DNA from: Chelydra serpentina
Lineage: Eukaryota > Chordata > Testudines > Chelydridae
Direction of reading: 5' to 3'
Length of the DNA stretch: 64,000 nt
Assembly: GCA_037349315.1 (NCBI GenBank)
Contig: JBAIAC010000557.1
Coordinates: 1-64,000 of the forward strand
Part shown: positions 32,936 to 60,047 of the stretch, piece by piece
Layout of the letters: each line of letters opens with the position of its first letter
How positions within the stretch are numbered: position 1 is the first letter of the stretch
Made by a program: the position numbers and the translations under genes
The notes under the pieces: model-generated
Database searches by the model: none
The model's input: the letters and a program-made list of their open reading frames with translations, nothing else
Told to the model about the DNA's origin: nothing

Positions 32936-33845
32936 GGCCAGGGGAAGGTGGGGAGCGGGAGGGGATGGTGGGAGCGGGGAGGTGGAAGGGGGGAGAGGGG
33001 GAGGGGATGATGGTCGGGCAGGTGGGGGCGGGGAGGGGAGGGGGATGGTGGTAGGCGGGTGGGGGCGGGGAGGGGGATGGTGGTCTGTGGGTGGGGGCTG
33101 GGAGGGGAGGGGGAGGGGATGGTGGTCAGGCGGGTGGGGGCGGGGATTGGGAGGGGAGGGGGAGGTAGTCAGGCGGGTGGGAGATGGAGGGGAGGGGGAG
33201 GGGATGGTGGTAGGCGGGTGGGGGCGGGGATTGGGAGGGGAGGGGGAGGTAGTCAGGTGGGTGGGGGCGGGGATTGGGAGGGGAGGGGGAGGTGGTCAGG
33301 CGGGTGAGGGCGGGGATTGGGAGGGGGAGGTAGTCAGGTGGGTGGGAGAGGGGATTGGGAGGGGAGGGGGAGGTAGTCAGGTGGGTGGGAGAGGGGATTG
33401 GGAGGGGAGGGGGAGGTAGTCAGGCGGCTGGGGGCGGGGATTGGGAGGGGAGGGGGAGGTAGTCAGGCGGGTGGGGGAGGGGAGGGGATGGTGGTAGGCG
33501 GGTGGAAGAGGGAGGGGATGGGGGAGGGGGAGGTAGTCAGGCGGGTGGGGGATGGGATTGGGAGGGGAGGGGGAGGTAGTCAGGTGGGTGGGGGAGGGGA
33601 GGGGGAGGGGAGGGTGGTAGGCGGGTGGGAGAGGGAGGGGATGGGGGAGGGGGAGGTAGTCAGGCGGGTGGGGGCGGGGATTGGGAGGGGAGGGGGAGGT
33701 AGTCAGGCGGGTGGGGGAGGGGATTGGGAGGGGAGGGGGAGGTAGTCAGGCGGGTGGGGGAGGGGATTGGGAGGGGAGGGGGAGGTAGTCAGGCGGGTGG
33801 GGGAGGGGAGGGGGAGGTAGTCAGGCGGGTGGGGGAGGGGAGGTT
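32936..33845. repeat. G-rich minisatellite (about 43 bp units)
   Basis: Units contain GGCGGGTGGGGGCGGGGATT and GGGAGGGGAGGGGGAGGTAG followed by TCA. The plus strand is nearly pyrimidine-free and dense in G-runs of three or more, so G-quadruplex formation is plausible. Confidence 0.93.
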
Positions 33846-33944
33846 GCCTGAATGCAGCTGGTTTCACTCCCTGCTAAGTGGTGCCCTGACCCCTGAAATC
33901 CAGCCTCTGGCGCAGGCCTCAGCCCCCTCCCAGCTGCGTTCCCG

Positions 33945-34249
33945 GGCTGGGGGCCGCGCTGTGGTTCCCAGGCATGTGCAGCTCGGCAGTGGGTCAGAGG
34001 GGGGGTGGGGCCGGCCCTGGCACTGGCCCAGGGAGAGGTGGGGAGCCTGGGCTGGGGGCCGCGCTGTGGTTCCCAGGCATGTGCAGCTCGGCAGTGGGTC
34101 AGAGGGGGGGTGGGGCCGGCCCTGGCACTGGCCCAGGGAGAGGTGGGGAGCCTGGGCTGGGGGCCGCGCTGTGGTTCCCAGGCATGTGCAGCTCGGCAGT
34201 GGGTCAGAGGGGGGGTGGGGCCGGCCCTGGCACTGGCCCAGGGAGAAGG
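33945..34249. repeat. 105-bp tandem repeat, three copies
   Basis: Nearly identical 105-bp units each contain GGGCCGCGCTGTGGTTCCCA and GTGCAGCTCGGCAGTGGGTC. Confidence 0.95.
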
Positions 34250-34385
34250 CGCCTTCCCCTCCAGCCCCGTCCTGGGGGCTCAGCCTTGGGTATCCTCCCC
34301 CCGACTCCCTAAGGAGATGTCCCCCTTCCTGCCGGGCCCTGCAGACGCTGGCGGAGGGGGGCTGCCCCCCAAGATGGTACAAGTC

Positions 34386-34923
34386 TGTCACGGAGTGTGG
34401 GGGAGTCAGGGCCCTGCACCCCCACTTCCCGCGATTCCCCGGGACTCTCAGCCAGCCTGGAAAACAGGAGGTGTATTAGCCGACAGGAACCCAGTCCAGA
34501 ACCGAGCTTGTAGGTATAGAGAACAGGACCCCTCAGTCAGGTCCATCTTGGGGGGCAGGGAGCCAGACCCCGGTTGTGGGCCTCCCTCCGTTCCCCAGCC
34601 AGCTCCAAAGTGAAACCCCCTCCAGCAGCCTCACCCAGCCACCCCCACCCCCCGCGCCCCCCGCTCCTCTTCCAGCCTTTGTCCAGTTTCCCGGCAAAAG
34701 GTGTCACCTGGCCCCAGCCCCCTCCTGGCTCAGGTTACGCCCCATCCTTTACAGCGGTATCATCCCTCAGTGAAGTCACCCCCTTATTTCCCATCCCCAT
34801 CTACTATTGGTGCAGCACCCCAGGGAAACTGAGGCACGGCCCGTATTAGCAGACAACAGTAAACTAGTGAAACTCCCAGGCAACATTCCCAGGTTAATAC
34901 TCCCTGCTCCCTACCCCGCCACA
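34386..34923 (-). mobile_element. Antisense LTR (Gypsy-type)
   Basis: The plus strand reads TGTCACGGAGTGTGGG and later CTCCCTACCCCGCCACA, so on the minus strand the LTR runs TGTGGCGG...CCACACTCCGTGACA. It contains the reverse complement of the CTCAGTTTCCC block seen in the other LTRs. No target duplication was found. Confidence 0.75.
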
Positions 34924-35111
34924 GCCTCCCTCGGGGTCTGTCTCCAAGGGCCTCGCTTCCCGGAGCTCACAGGGGGAGCAGGGGGGCTGCAGGCCCAGGG
35001 GTCCAGCCCCAGGAGGCGGTGAACCCTCGGGGGCCTGGCCCACTGATGGGGCCGCCCAGAGCCTGTCCCCACACTGGGGCCGTGGCCCCAATCCTGGGGG
35101 TCTGAGACACC
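34924..35111 (+). repeat. LTR fragment, inverted relative to the one at 53016
   Basis: The blocks CAGGCCCAGGGGTCCAGCCC and GGCCTGGCCCACTGATGGGG are reverse complements of sequence in 53016-53260. The fragment ends GTCTGAGACA like an LTR terminus. Confidence 0.6.
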
Positions 35112-35637
35112 GGGATCCCTCCTCCCTCCTGTGATTTCACTGTCTCCAGACCTAGGTGCCTCAGCTCTCCCTGGGCCCCAGAGGGGTGAGTCCGGGGCGC
35201 GGATCAGGGCGCTGGGCGGGGCACTGCTTGGCTGGAGGCAGCTTGGGGCGGGGATGGACGGGACGCTGCCCATCGCTGTGGGGTTTGCCCACCCCGCTTG
35301 ACAAGGCCTGCAGCCTGGCGGCCAGCCGGCTCCCTGCTTGCTCCTGGAGCTCCAGGAGACCCCAGTGCCCAGCCCCAGGCACCCACTGCTGCCCCCCGTG
35401 CCTGCCCAGCAATACCCCCCAGCCCGCGACACACTTTGGGGCCTGCTTCCTGGGAGCTGCCAACCTGACGGGGCCAGGGCAGCCAGGCCGGAATTGGCTC
35501 CCCTGGCCCATGGCTGGCAGAGCAGAGAGCTTGGGGTGAGGCTGACACCCCATCCTCGCCTCCCAGAGATTACAGTGACCCCCGCAGGGCACGACCCCTG
35601 TGCAGGGACCTGCTCCCCGCTATGCACTTTGGGGAGC
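35112..35637. other. No recognised feature
   Basis: This is GC-rich intergenic sequence. The open frames on both strands lack similarity that I can recognise. Confidence 0.35.
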
Positions 35638-36020
35638 AGGAGCTGGGCCAGGCCGGGGGGGTTGGATCGTGGGGCAGGTGTGGGGAGCAGGGGGGTTGGG
35701 TGGTGGGGCAGGCTGACAGGGGCAGGCGGTTGGATCATGGGGAAGGCCTGGGGGCCGGGGGGTTGGATTGTGGGGCAGGTGTGGGGAGCAGGGGGCTTGG
35801 GTGTGGGGCAGGCAGGCAGTTGGATCGTGGGGAAGGCCTGGGGCCGGGGGGTTGGATTGCGGGGCGCAGCAGGGGGCTTGGGTGTGGGGCAGGCAGGCAG
35901 TTGGATCGTGGGGAAGGCCTGGGGCCGGGGGGTTGGATTGCGGGGCGCAGCAGGGGGCTTGGGTGTGGGGCAGGCAGGCAGTTGGATCGTGGGGAAGGCC
36001 TGGGGGCCGGATCATGGGGC
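35638..36020. repeat. G-rich tandem repeat with an 81-bp higher-order unit
   Basis: GGCAGGCAGTTGGATCGTGG recurs at 35811, 35892 and 35973, giving an 81-bp period. Upstream copies are more diverged. Confidence 0.9.
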
Positions 36021-36439
36021 TGGGGCAGGCTGGGGGAGGGCGGGCAGGACGGATGCTCTCCCTCAGACAGTTCGATGTTTTTCCTCTCCCCCCCCCCCCC
36101 GGGTATTGAGATGAAAGAGCCCCCCCCATCCCCCCCGCATCTGGACATACCTTCCCTTTAAAGGCCGGCTCCATCCCTCGGGCAGGGCCAGGCCGCGCTG
36201 GGAGCTGCAGCATTACACCATCCGCTCCCCGCCTGGGAGGGGCGCCAGCTCGGGGGGTGGGGGGGGGCTGCCCAGGGGACTCCAGCTGGCCCCTGGGCTG
36301 CCCCTGCAGGGAGGGTCCGGGGGGCAGGATCCCCAGGGTGGGGGTGGGCGAGAGCAGGCTGTTTTGAAGCAGGCACGCCTCCCCCACGGGTGCAAGGGGA
36401 ACGGGGGTGCTCTAGCAATTGAGGTACAGGCTCTGCGCC

Positions 36440-36530
36440 CGAACGCCTGGGTCCTCTTCCTGGGGCAGCCACTGACTCAGCGTGTGACCTGAAGCTAGTC
36501 CCGTGACTGCTCCGTGCCTCAGTGTCCCCT
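36440..36530 (+). repeat. MIR-like SINE fragment
   Basis: The order CCTGGGTCCT, GGCAGCCACTGACTCAGCGT, GTGACCT and GTGCCTCAGTGTCCC follows the core of the ancient MIR SINE. Copies this old are sometimes retained as regulatory DNA. Confidence 0.6.
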
Positions 36531-37340
36531 GTAGCTGGCTGGCAGGGTCCAGGATCCCGGCTAGGGCCGAGACGCCCTACGCCCACGATGCCAGGCGATC
36601 AGGGGGCCTCTTGTCTCAGCCAGGGGGTGGGGGGTGCAGCGCATCGCCCTGGGGTGGGTTCCAGACGCTCCCTGGGGGCAGGATAGGGCCCCCTGCCTCC
36701 TTGGCGGTGGGAGCCACCCCTGCTCCCATGCTGCCGGTGCGGTGGGGTTTCCCCCTCGGCGCGCTGGGTCCCTGGGGGCAGGGGCCGTGCAGCTGGGGGT
36801 CCCCCTCCTGCGCCCCCCTGGGAAAGTGACCTAGCTGTAGTGCCCGGCATTGCTGCTCGTGCCCCCCCTCGAGAGCTGCTGCTCCCCTCGGGGGCTGGGC
36901 CGGGGGGGAGCAACCTCAGGGCTCCCTGCAGCCAGGTCACTTCCTCGGCGTAGGGGCGGGCAGAGAGAGCAGGTGGGGATAGTGACCCGGAGGCCCGAAG
37001 CGCTTGGTGCTGCTTCTCGCCCCCCCACCCCGCGGAGGAACGTTGGGGGCAGCCGTGTCCGTGTCCCGCTGCCGGGAGGAAGCAGGAAGGGATCTGTCCC
37101 CCCCACGGGGCGCTCCCAGGGAGCTGTGGCTGACACTACACCGGGCGGACACCACCTCTGCACTGCCGCCTGGCACCCCCTTGACCACTGGGCGCCCTGG
37201 GTGGCCGCCTGGGCGCACCCCTACGGCCGGCCATGCCGGGACCCCTCGGGGGACGGCCGGGATGTGGCCGAAGCGGGGGACCACCAACGTGCCCACGGTC
37301 TGGGATTCCTGCTCCAGATGGGGGGGGGGGGGGCATGTCT
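36531..37340. other. Intergenic sequence without recognised gene
   Basis: This is GC-rich sequence between the MIR fragment and the 40-bp array. No splice-bounded exon or known repeat was found. Confidence 0.35.
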
Positions 37341-37343
37341 GGC

Positions 37344-39195
37344 ACCGAGCTGGGGCCCACGGGCAGAGCTCCCAGAGCCCGGCACCGGGCCGGGGGCACC
37401 GGGCAGAGCTCCCGCAGCCGGGCACCGAGCCGGGGCCCACGGGCAGAGCTCCCAGAGCCCGGCACCGGGCCGGGGGCACCGGGCAGAGCTCCCGCAGCCG
37501 GGCACCGAGCCGGGGGCACCGGGCAGAGCTCCCGCAGCCTGGCACCGAGCCGGGGGCACCGGGCAGAGCTCCCGCAGCCGGGCACCGAGCCGGGGGCACC
37601 GGGCAGAGCTCCCGCAGCCTGGCACCGAGCCGGGGCCCACGGGCAGAGCTCCCAGAGCCTGGCACCGAGCCGGGGCCCACGGGCAGAGCTCCCAGAGCCC
37701 GGCACCGAGCCGGGGCCCACGGGCAGAGCTCCCGCAGCCGGGCACCGAGCCGGGGCCCACGGGCAGAGCTCCCAGAGCCCGGCACCGAGCCGGGGCCCAC
37801 GGGCAGAGCTCCCGCAGCCGGGCACTGAGCCAGGGGCACCGGGCAGAGCTCCCGCAGCCTGGCACCGAGCCGGGGCCCACGGGCAGAGCTCCCGCAGCCG
37901 GGCACCGAGCCGGGGCCCACGGGCAGAGCTCCCGCAGCCAGGCACCGAGCCGGGGCCCACGGGCAGAGCTCCCGCAGCCGGGCACCGAGCCGGGGCCCAC
38001 GGGCAGAGCTCCCCCAGCCGGGCACCGAGCCAGGGCCCACGGGCAGAGCTCCCGCAGCCTGGCACCGAGCTGGGGGCACCGGGCAGAGCTCCCGCAGCCA
38101 GGCACCGAGCCGGGGCCCACGGACAAAGCTCCCAGAGCCCGGCACCGAGCCGGGGGCACCAGGCAGAGCTCCCAGAGCCCGGCACCGAGCCGGGGCCCAC
38201 GGGCAGAGCTCCCAGAGCCTGGCACTGAGCCGGGGGCACCAGGCAGAGCTCCCAGAGCCCGGCACCGAGCCGGGGCCCACGGGCAGAGCTCCCGCAGCCT
38301 GGCACCGAGCCGGGGCCCATGGGCAGAGCTCCCAGAGCCTGGCACCGAGCCGGGGGCACCAGGCAGAGCTCCCGCAGCCTGGCACCGAGCCGGGGCCCAC
38401 GGGCAGAGCTCCCAGAGCCTGGCACCGAGCCGGGGCCCACGGGCAGAGCTCCCGCAGCCTGGCACCGAGCCGGGGCCCACGGGCAGAGCTCCTGCAGCCT
38501 GGCACCGAGCCGGGGCCCATGGGCAGAGCTCCCAGAGCCCGGCACCGAGCCGGGGCCCACGGGCAGAGCTCCCGCAGCCTGGCACTGAGCCGGGGGCACC
38601 GGGCAGAGCTCCCAGAGCCTGGCACCGAGCCGGGGGCACCGGGCAGAGCTCCCAGAGCCCGACACCGAGCCGGGGGCACCGGGCAGAGCTCCTGCAGCCT
38701 GGCACTGAGCCGGGGCCCACGGGCAGAGCTCCCGCAGCCTGGCACCGAGCCGGGGGCACCGGGCAGAGCTCCCAGAGCCTGGCACCAAGCCGGGGGCACC
38801 GGGCAGAGCTCCCGCAGCCGGGCACCGAGCCGGGGCCCATGGGCAGAGCTCCCAGAGCCTGGCACTGAGCCGGGGCCCATGGGCAGAGCTCCCAGAGCCT
38901 GGCACTGAGCCGGGGCCCATGGGCAGAGCTCCCAGAGCCTGGCACCGAGCCGGGGCCCATGGGCAGAGCTCCCAGAGCCTGGCACTGAGCCGGGGCCCAC
39001 GGGCAGAGCTCCCAGAGCCTGGCACCGAGCCGGGGCCCATGGGCAGAGCTCCCAGAGCCTGGCACTCAGCCGGGGCCCACGGGCAGAGCTCCCGCAGCCC
39101 GGCACCGAGCCGGGGCCCACGGGCAGAGCTCCCAGAGCCTGGCACTGAGCCGGGGCACCGGGCAGAGCTCCCGCAGCCCGGCACAGAGCCCTGGT
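37344..39195. repeat. 40-bp minisatellite, about 46 copies
   Basis: The unit is GGGCAGAGCTCCCNNAGCCN plus GGCACCGAGCCGGGGCCCAC or GGGGGCACC. The period is exactly 40 bp except in the last copies (39158 onward). Since 40 is not a multiple of 3 and no frame holds a stop, all three frames on both strands stay open. Confidence 0.97.
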
Positions 39196-40305
39196 GTGCT
39201 GCCATCCGGGCCTGTCTGAGCTGTTCCTGAGGGCACCTGGCCTGACCCAGCCGCAGCATCGTCTGTTCTCAAAGCGCCTGTCGTCAGCCCCATGGGACCG
39301 CGTCAGACCAGGTGTGGGGCTCACCCCTCCTCACCTAGCACGTCAGTGACGGCGTCTGGGTACAAGCCAGGAGCCCCGGCCCCAGGCCTCTGCCTTGCCT
39401 AGTAGGCCGTGGGCAATGCTCGCCGTTTGGGGCCACGGAACAAGCCCTGGCTGCTTGGCCCCTGGCACAGGAGGGGTTAACTGGCCCCCTGCCCATCAGT
39501 TTCCTGGGCTCTGAATACCGAGTGTGGGGGCCGGTCTGAGCCACTCGGCTATTTCGGTCCCGAGCAGTCTGCCCTGGGAATGTGCTGGCCGGGGAGCGGC
39601 CCCTGACGTCGGGGTGGGGTGCAGGGGGAGGGGGGCAGCACTGGGGATGGCGTCAGGGCTCCTGTCACCCGTCCCAGTGACTCAGCCGGGTGCTGGGGAG
39701 CAGGTGGGGCTGGGCAGACGGCTGGGTGATGGAGAGCCCCACGCGCCCGGGGGCCTCCCGGGGGCCGGGGAGCCAGGCTCACGGGGGCGGAGTGGCCCCG
39801 GGCTCAGGGGATGCGGAGACCCCGGCCTCGGCCGGGGCTGCCGTTGGTGCTAGTGGGACTGAGCTGCCCTGCCCAGGTCCCGAGGGGCCCCCCAGCGACG
39901 GGCGCTAGGGGGAGCTGAGAGCGGGCCCCTCATCGCACCTCCCCCGCCTGGTCCGGGGGGTCCTGCCCCGCGACACCCCCCCAGCGCCCGCCCAAGGCCC
40001 AGGCAGCCTGCGGTGCTGGGAGAGTCGAGCTCCCCGGGCCCGGCGGGGGCAGGCGATCGCCCGGGGGAGCCGCTGGTTTGGGGTGTGCAGCGCTTTGGGG
40101 GCCCTGGCAGCAACCCCCGCCCCAGCAGGACCATCCGGTCACCAGCCCCCCACCTCCTGCAGGCGGCTTGTCCTGGCTCCCCTCCGCAGGGCGGGTGGGG
40201 GAGGGGATGAGCCCCGCCGAGGCGGGGCAGGAGTGGTTGGCACCCGGCACACACCACATGTTCCAGACAAGAGCACCCCTGGGTGGGGAGACCCAGGCAG
40301 CCCCC
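39196..40305. other. Non-repetitive island 1.2-2.3 kb upstream of DES
   Basis: This is the longest stretch near the DES promoter without tandem repeats. It contains TGGGAATGTGCTGG near 39576 (a GGAATG TEAD/MCAT core), CGGCTATTTCGG near 39547 and a CACATG E-box near 40255. Muscle enhancers of mammalian desmin lie within about 1 kb of the promoter, so this is a candidate for relocated control elements. This is inference. Confidence 0.35.
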
Positions 40306-40307
40306 AG

Positions 40308-41222
40308 ACACACCGGGCTGCAGGGGGCTGGGGGCTCTGGGCTGCGGGGGGCCGGGGACACTGGGCTGCGGGGGGCCGGGGGACACTGGGCTGCGGGAGG
40401 CCGGGGGACACTGGGCTGCGGGGGGCCGGGGAACACTGGGCTGCGGGGGGCCTGGGGCTCTTGGCTGCGGGGGGCCAGGGACACTGGGCTGCGGGGGGCC
40501 TCGGCTGCGGGAGGCCGGGGGACACTGGGCTGCGGGGGGCCTGGGGCTCTCGGCTGCGGGGGGCCGGGGGCTCTGGGCTGCGGAAGGCCGGGGGCTCTGG
40601 GCTGCGGAAGGCCGGGGAACACTGGGCTGCGGGAGGCTGGGGGACACTGGGCTGCGGGGGGCCTGGGGCTCTGGGCTGCGGGGGGCCGGGGGCTCTGGGC
40701 TGCGGAAGGCCGGGGGACACTGGGCTGCGGGGGGGAGGGTCCGGGGGCTCTTGGCTGTGGGGAGCCGGGAACACTGGGCTGCGGGGGGCCAGGGGACACT
40801 GGGCTGCGGGGGGCCTGGGGCTCTTGGCTGCGGGGGGCCAGGGACACTGGGCTGCGGGAGGCCGGGGGACACTGGGCTGCGGGAGGCTGGGGGACACTGA
40901 GCTGTGGGGGGCCGGGGGCTCTGGGCTGCGGGGGGCCGGGGGCTCTCGCCTACGGGGGGCCAGGGACACTGGGCTGCGGGAGGCCGGGGGACACTGGGCT
41001 GCGGGAGGCTGGGGGACACTGAGCTGTGGGGGGCCAGGGGCTCTGGGCTGCGGGGGGCCGGGGGCTCTCGGCTGTGGGGGGCCAGGGACACTGGGCTGTG
41101 GGGGGCTGGGGGCTCTCGGCTGCGGGGGGCCGGGGGCTCTGGGGGGCCAGGGGCTCTGGGCTGTGGGAAGTCGGGGACACTGGGTTTTGAGAGGCCGGGG
41201 GACCCCGAGCTGTGGGGGGCCA
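40308..41222. repeat. About 24-25-bp G-rich minisatellite just upstream of DES
   Basis: The core is CTGGGCTGCGGGGGGCCGGG, alternating with GGACACTGGG or GGGCTCTGGG endings, about 36 copies. The array stops about 115 bp before the TATA-like box. Confidence 0.95.
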
Positions 41223-41453
41223 ACAGGGCCCAGTGGTAGTCCCAGCGCTGTCGGGCCCGCCCTGCCCCCCCGGAAGCCCCAGCTGTCGGCGCTGTCACTC
41301 CGGCCCGGCGGGGCTGGGCCGGCTGATGTCAGAGGGATACAAATAGCCGGAGCCCGGGTCCCTCCCCGACTCCTCGCTCGGCTCCCGCTCGCTCCACAGC
41401 CTCAGCCGCCACCCCAGCCTCAGCCGCCGCCCGGGCCCCTTCCAGCCGCCAGC
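41223..41453 (+). promoter_or_regulatory. DES: DES core promoter and 5' UTR
   Basis: A TATA-like box ATACAAATAG lies at 41337-41346, about 110 bp before the start codon. Transcription is therefore expected to begin near 41365-41375, giving a 5' UTR of about 80-90 nt. The 5' UTR is rich in CAGCC. The start context AGCATGA has A at -3. Positions are inferred from sequence only. Confidence 0.7.
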
Positions 41454-57583
<16,130 letters not shown>

Positions 57584-58355
57584 AGGCTGGCCGAGCGGCT
57601 GCGGAGAGACGAGTGGCACCTTCCGTCCCCGCCGACGCCCCCGCCCCGCCCCCCCTTCTGCCCCAGCCCCTCCTCCATTGTCCCCACCCCCATCTCTCTC
57701 CTGCTTCTGAAGTGCTGTGTTGGGAGCTTGCCCGGGGGCCCCAGAGTCAGGAGCAGGGCTGGGTGTGGGGAGCAGGGGGACACAGGGCCCCGCTCAGGGG
57801 GTGGGGCAAGGGGGGGCCGTTGCAGGCTCCCAGAAGCAGATTCTGCATCCCACCCCCATGCCCCCTGTACTCATGCTCAGCTTCCCCGCAACCCCCGGGC
57901 CCTGGCAGGGCCTGTCTCCGCCCAGGCCCAGGGCGCCGGAGCCGGGGTTGCTCCTGGGCAGACCGCAGCGGTACCTAGCCCTCCTCAGCCTGGGAGGGGA
58001 GACAGAGACTGGCCACCCCCCCTCGTCCCACAGCCTGGACCAAAGCCAGGGAGCTCCCATCACCTGGGGAATGGGGCTGAGATGGCGAGGATGGGGGGGA
58101 CCAGCCCCCCAGGAGTCTGTGCCAGGGACAGGCTGGGTGAGTCTGCAGGAGGCTCCCCACGGGCAGGGCGCGGGGGGACCCGCGGGAGCCTAGAGAGGAT
58201 CCGTGTAAGTGAAGGAAGCAGGAGAGGGAGCGAGAGGGAGCGAGAGATGGACAGAGGCCCAGGGGCTGGGGGCACCGCACCCCCACCCGGCCCCCACCCC
58301 GCAGTGTGTACGCGACTCCCCCAGGCTGCTGAAATAAACAACGGAGCACACCCCC
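57584..58355 (+). other. DES: DES 3' UTR
   Basis: It runs from the stop codon to just past the poly(A) signal. The length of about 770 nt is in the range of vertebrate DES 3' UTRs. No intron is evident. Confidence 0.75.
58333..58338 (+). terminator. DES: DES polyadenylation signal AATAAA
   Basis: This is a canonical AATAAA, followed after about 30 bp by GT-rich TGAGTGCTGCATGCTGG, suitable as a downstream element. It is the first canonical signal after the stop codon. Confidence 0.8.
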
Positions 58356-58984
58356 GCCTCTGAGTGCTGCATGCTGGGCCGGCCTCTGGGCGGGTCTCCG
58401 GGCGCACCCCGGCCCTGGGTGCAGCCCTGGGGCTCACCCCTCTCCAGCCAGGCCCCAGGGCACAGCCACTGGGGCAGCAGAGCCAGCTGGGTGGCACCCG
58501 AGGGCCCAGCGCTCGCAGGGATGGATTGGGAGCCCCGGAACTGAGCGTCTCCCTGGCTTGTCCCGTCTCTAGCTCAGCCGGGCCCGCCGGGCTCTCCCAC
58601 CCCCCTCTCGTTTCTAGGGGCCCTGGGGGTTTGCCTTCTGTGCTCCCAGACATGGCTGTGGGGAAGGCCCCCGGGTGGAGCCAGCTCCTGGGACGCTGGG
58701 TACGGAGAGGCTGGTGATCGGGGTCACCGTGCTGCCATCCCCGGTTCCGTAACGCCCCTTCCCCAGCACATGTCGCTCTGTGCCCCGGCCGGGAGCGAGG
58801 AACGGCGCCAGGCGGGCAGCGTGGGGGTGTTAGCGTTACACGTGCCGGGTTATCTGAGCTTTGTTTCCGTTTTCACACTGGGGGGAACCGGGGCAGTCGG
58901 GCCGGGGGGTCGGACAGTAACTACTTCATGGCGGTCGCTGTCGCTATCACAAAGCGAAAGCTTTAAAACACGAAGTGTCGAACC
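58356..58984. other. Downstream of DES, no recognised feature
   Basis: No exon of SPEG (the next gene in mammals) or any known repeat was recognised. Confidence 0.4.
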
Positions 58985-59487
58985 CCCGAGGGCCTGTCGG
59001 CCGGACAGCGGTCTGGGCAGCATCTCTGCCCCCCGAGGGCCTGTCGGCCGGACAGCGGTCTGGGCAGCATCTCTGCCCCCCGAGGGCCTGTCGGCCGGAC
59101 AGCGGTCTGGGCAGCATCTCTGCCCCCCGAGGGCCTGTCGGCCGGACAGCGGTCTGGGCAGCATCTCTGCCCCCCGAGGGCCTGTCGGCCGGACAGCGGT
59201 CTGGGCAGCATCTCTGCCCCCCGAGGGCCTGTCGGCCGGACAGCGGTCTGGGCAGCATCTCTGTCCCCCGAGGGCCTGTCGGCCGGACAGCGGTCTGGGC
59301 AGCATCTCTGCCCCCCGAGGACCTGTCGGCCGGAGAGCGGTCTGGGCAGCATCTCTGCCCCCCGAGGGCCTGTCGGCCGGAGAGCGGTCTGGGCAGCATC
59401 TCTGCCCCCCGAGGGCCTGTCGGCCGGACAGCGGTCTGGGCAGCATCTCTGCCCCCCGAGGGCCTGTCGGCCGGAGAGCGGTCTGCC
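58985..59487. repeat. 47-bp minisatellite, about 10.5 copies
   Basis: The unit is GGCCTGTCGGCCGGACAGCG plus GTCTGGGCAGCATCTCTGCC and CCCCGAG. Copies differ only at single positions (for example GACAG versus GAGAG). Confidence 0.96.
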
Positions 59488-59696
59488 CCCGTCCCCCCGC
59501 TGTGTGCGGCCAGTGGGATCGATGGGAAAGTTTCCCCTCAGTGCACGACGCTGACCAAATCGACAATTCCCGACATTCCCCGAGGAAAATTCCGTCTCTC
59601 CGAGCCCGCCGAGTGGCAGGTCCCCAGAGCATGTGGCTGCCCCGAGCTGGGGTCCCTGCCAATGGACTGGGGGGGGGGGATTTAAAGACCCAACAC

Positions 59697-60047
59697 TACA
59701 GCAGCCAGGTCCTTCTGGGGGGCAGGGAGATTAAACCCCAGCTCTGGGGCTCCCTCCGTTCCCCAGCCAGCTCATATCTCCAAACCCCCCCAGCCCGCCC
59801 CCCCGGCTCCTCCCCCAGCCTTTGTCCAGTTGCTGGGGGCAGAAGGTGTCACCTGGTCCCCACCCCCTCCCGGCTCAGGTTACGGCCTCAGGTATCGTCC
59901 CAGCCAGTGAAGTCACCCCCTGATCCCCTCCCCATGCCGACAGTCCCAGTAAAACTCCCCTGCCACTTTCCTGGGTCAACCCCGCCCCCCCACCCCTGCC
60001 TCACAGGATGTAGCTCAGCCTCCCTGGAGAGAGGCGCGGAAACCCCC
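59697..60047 (-). repeat. Antisense Gypsy-type LTR fragment
   Basis: It shares CCAGGTCCTTCTGGGGGGCA, CCTTTGTCCAGTTGC and TCACCCCCTGATCCC-type blocks with the antisense LTRs at 34386 and 52484. The terminal part is missing. Confidence 0.7.

Noticed and set aside
36937..39324. Open frames of up to 795 codons on both strands
   Set aside because: They derive from the exact 40-bp repeat (three frames cycle every 120 bp) and are not collagen- or mucin-like genes.
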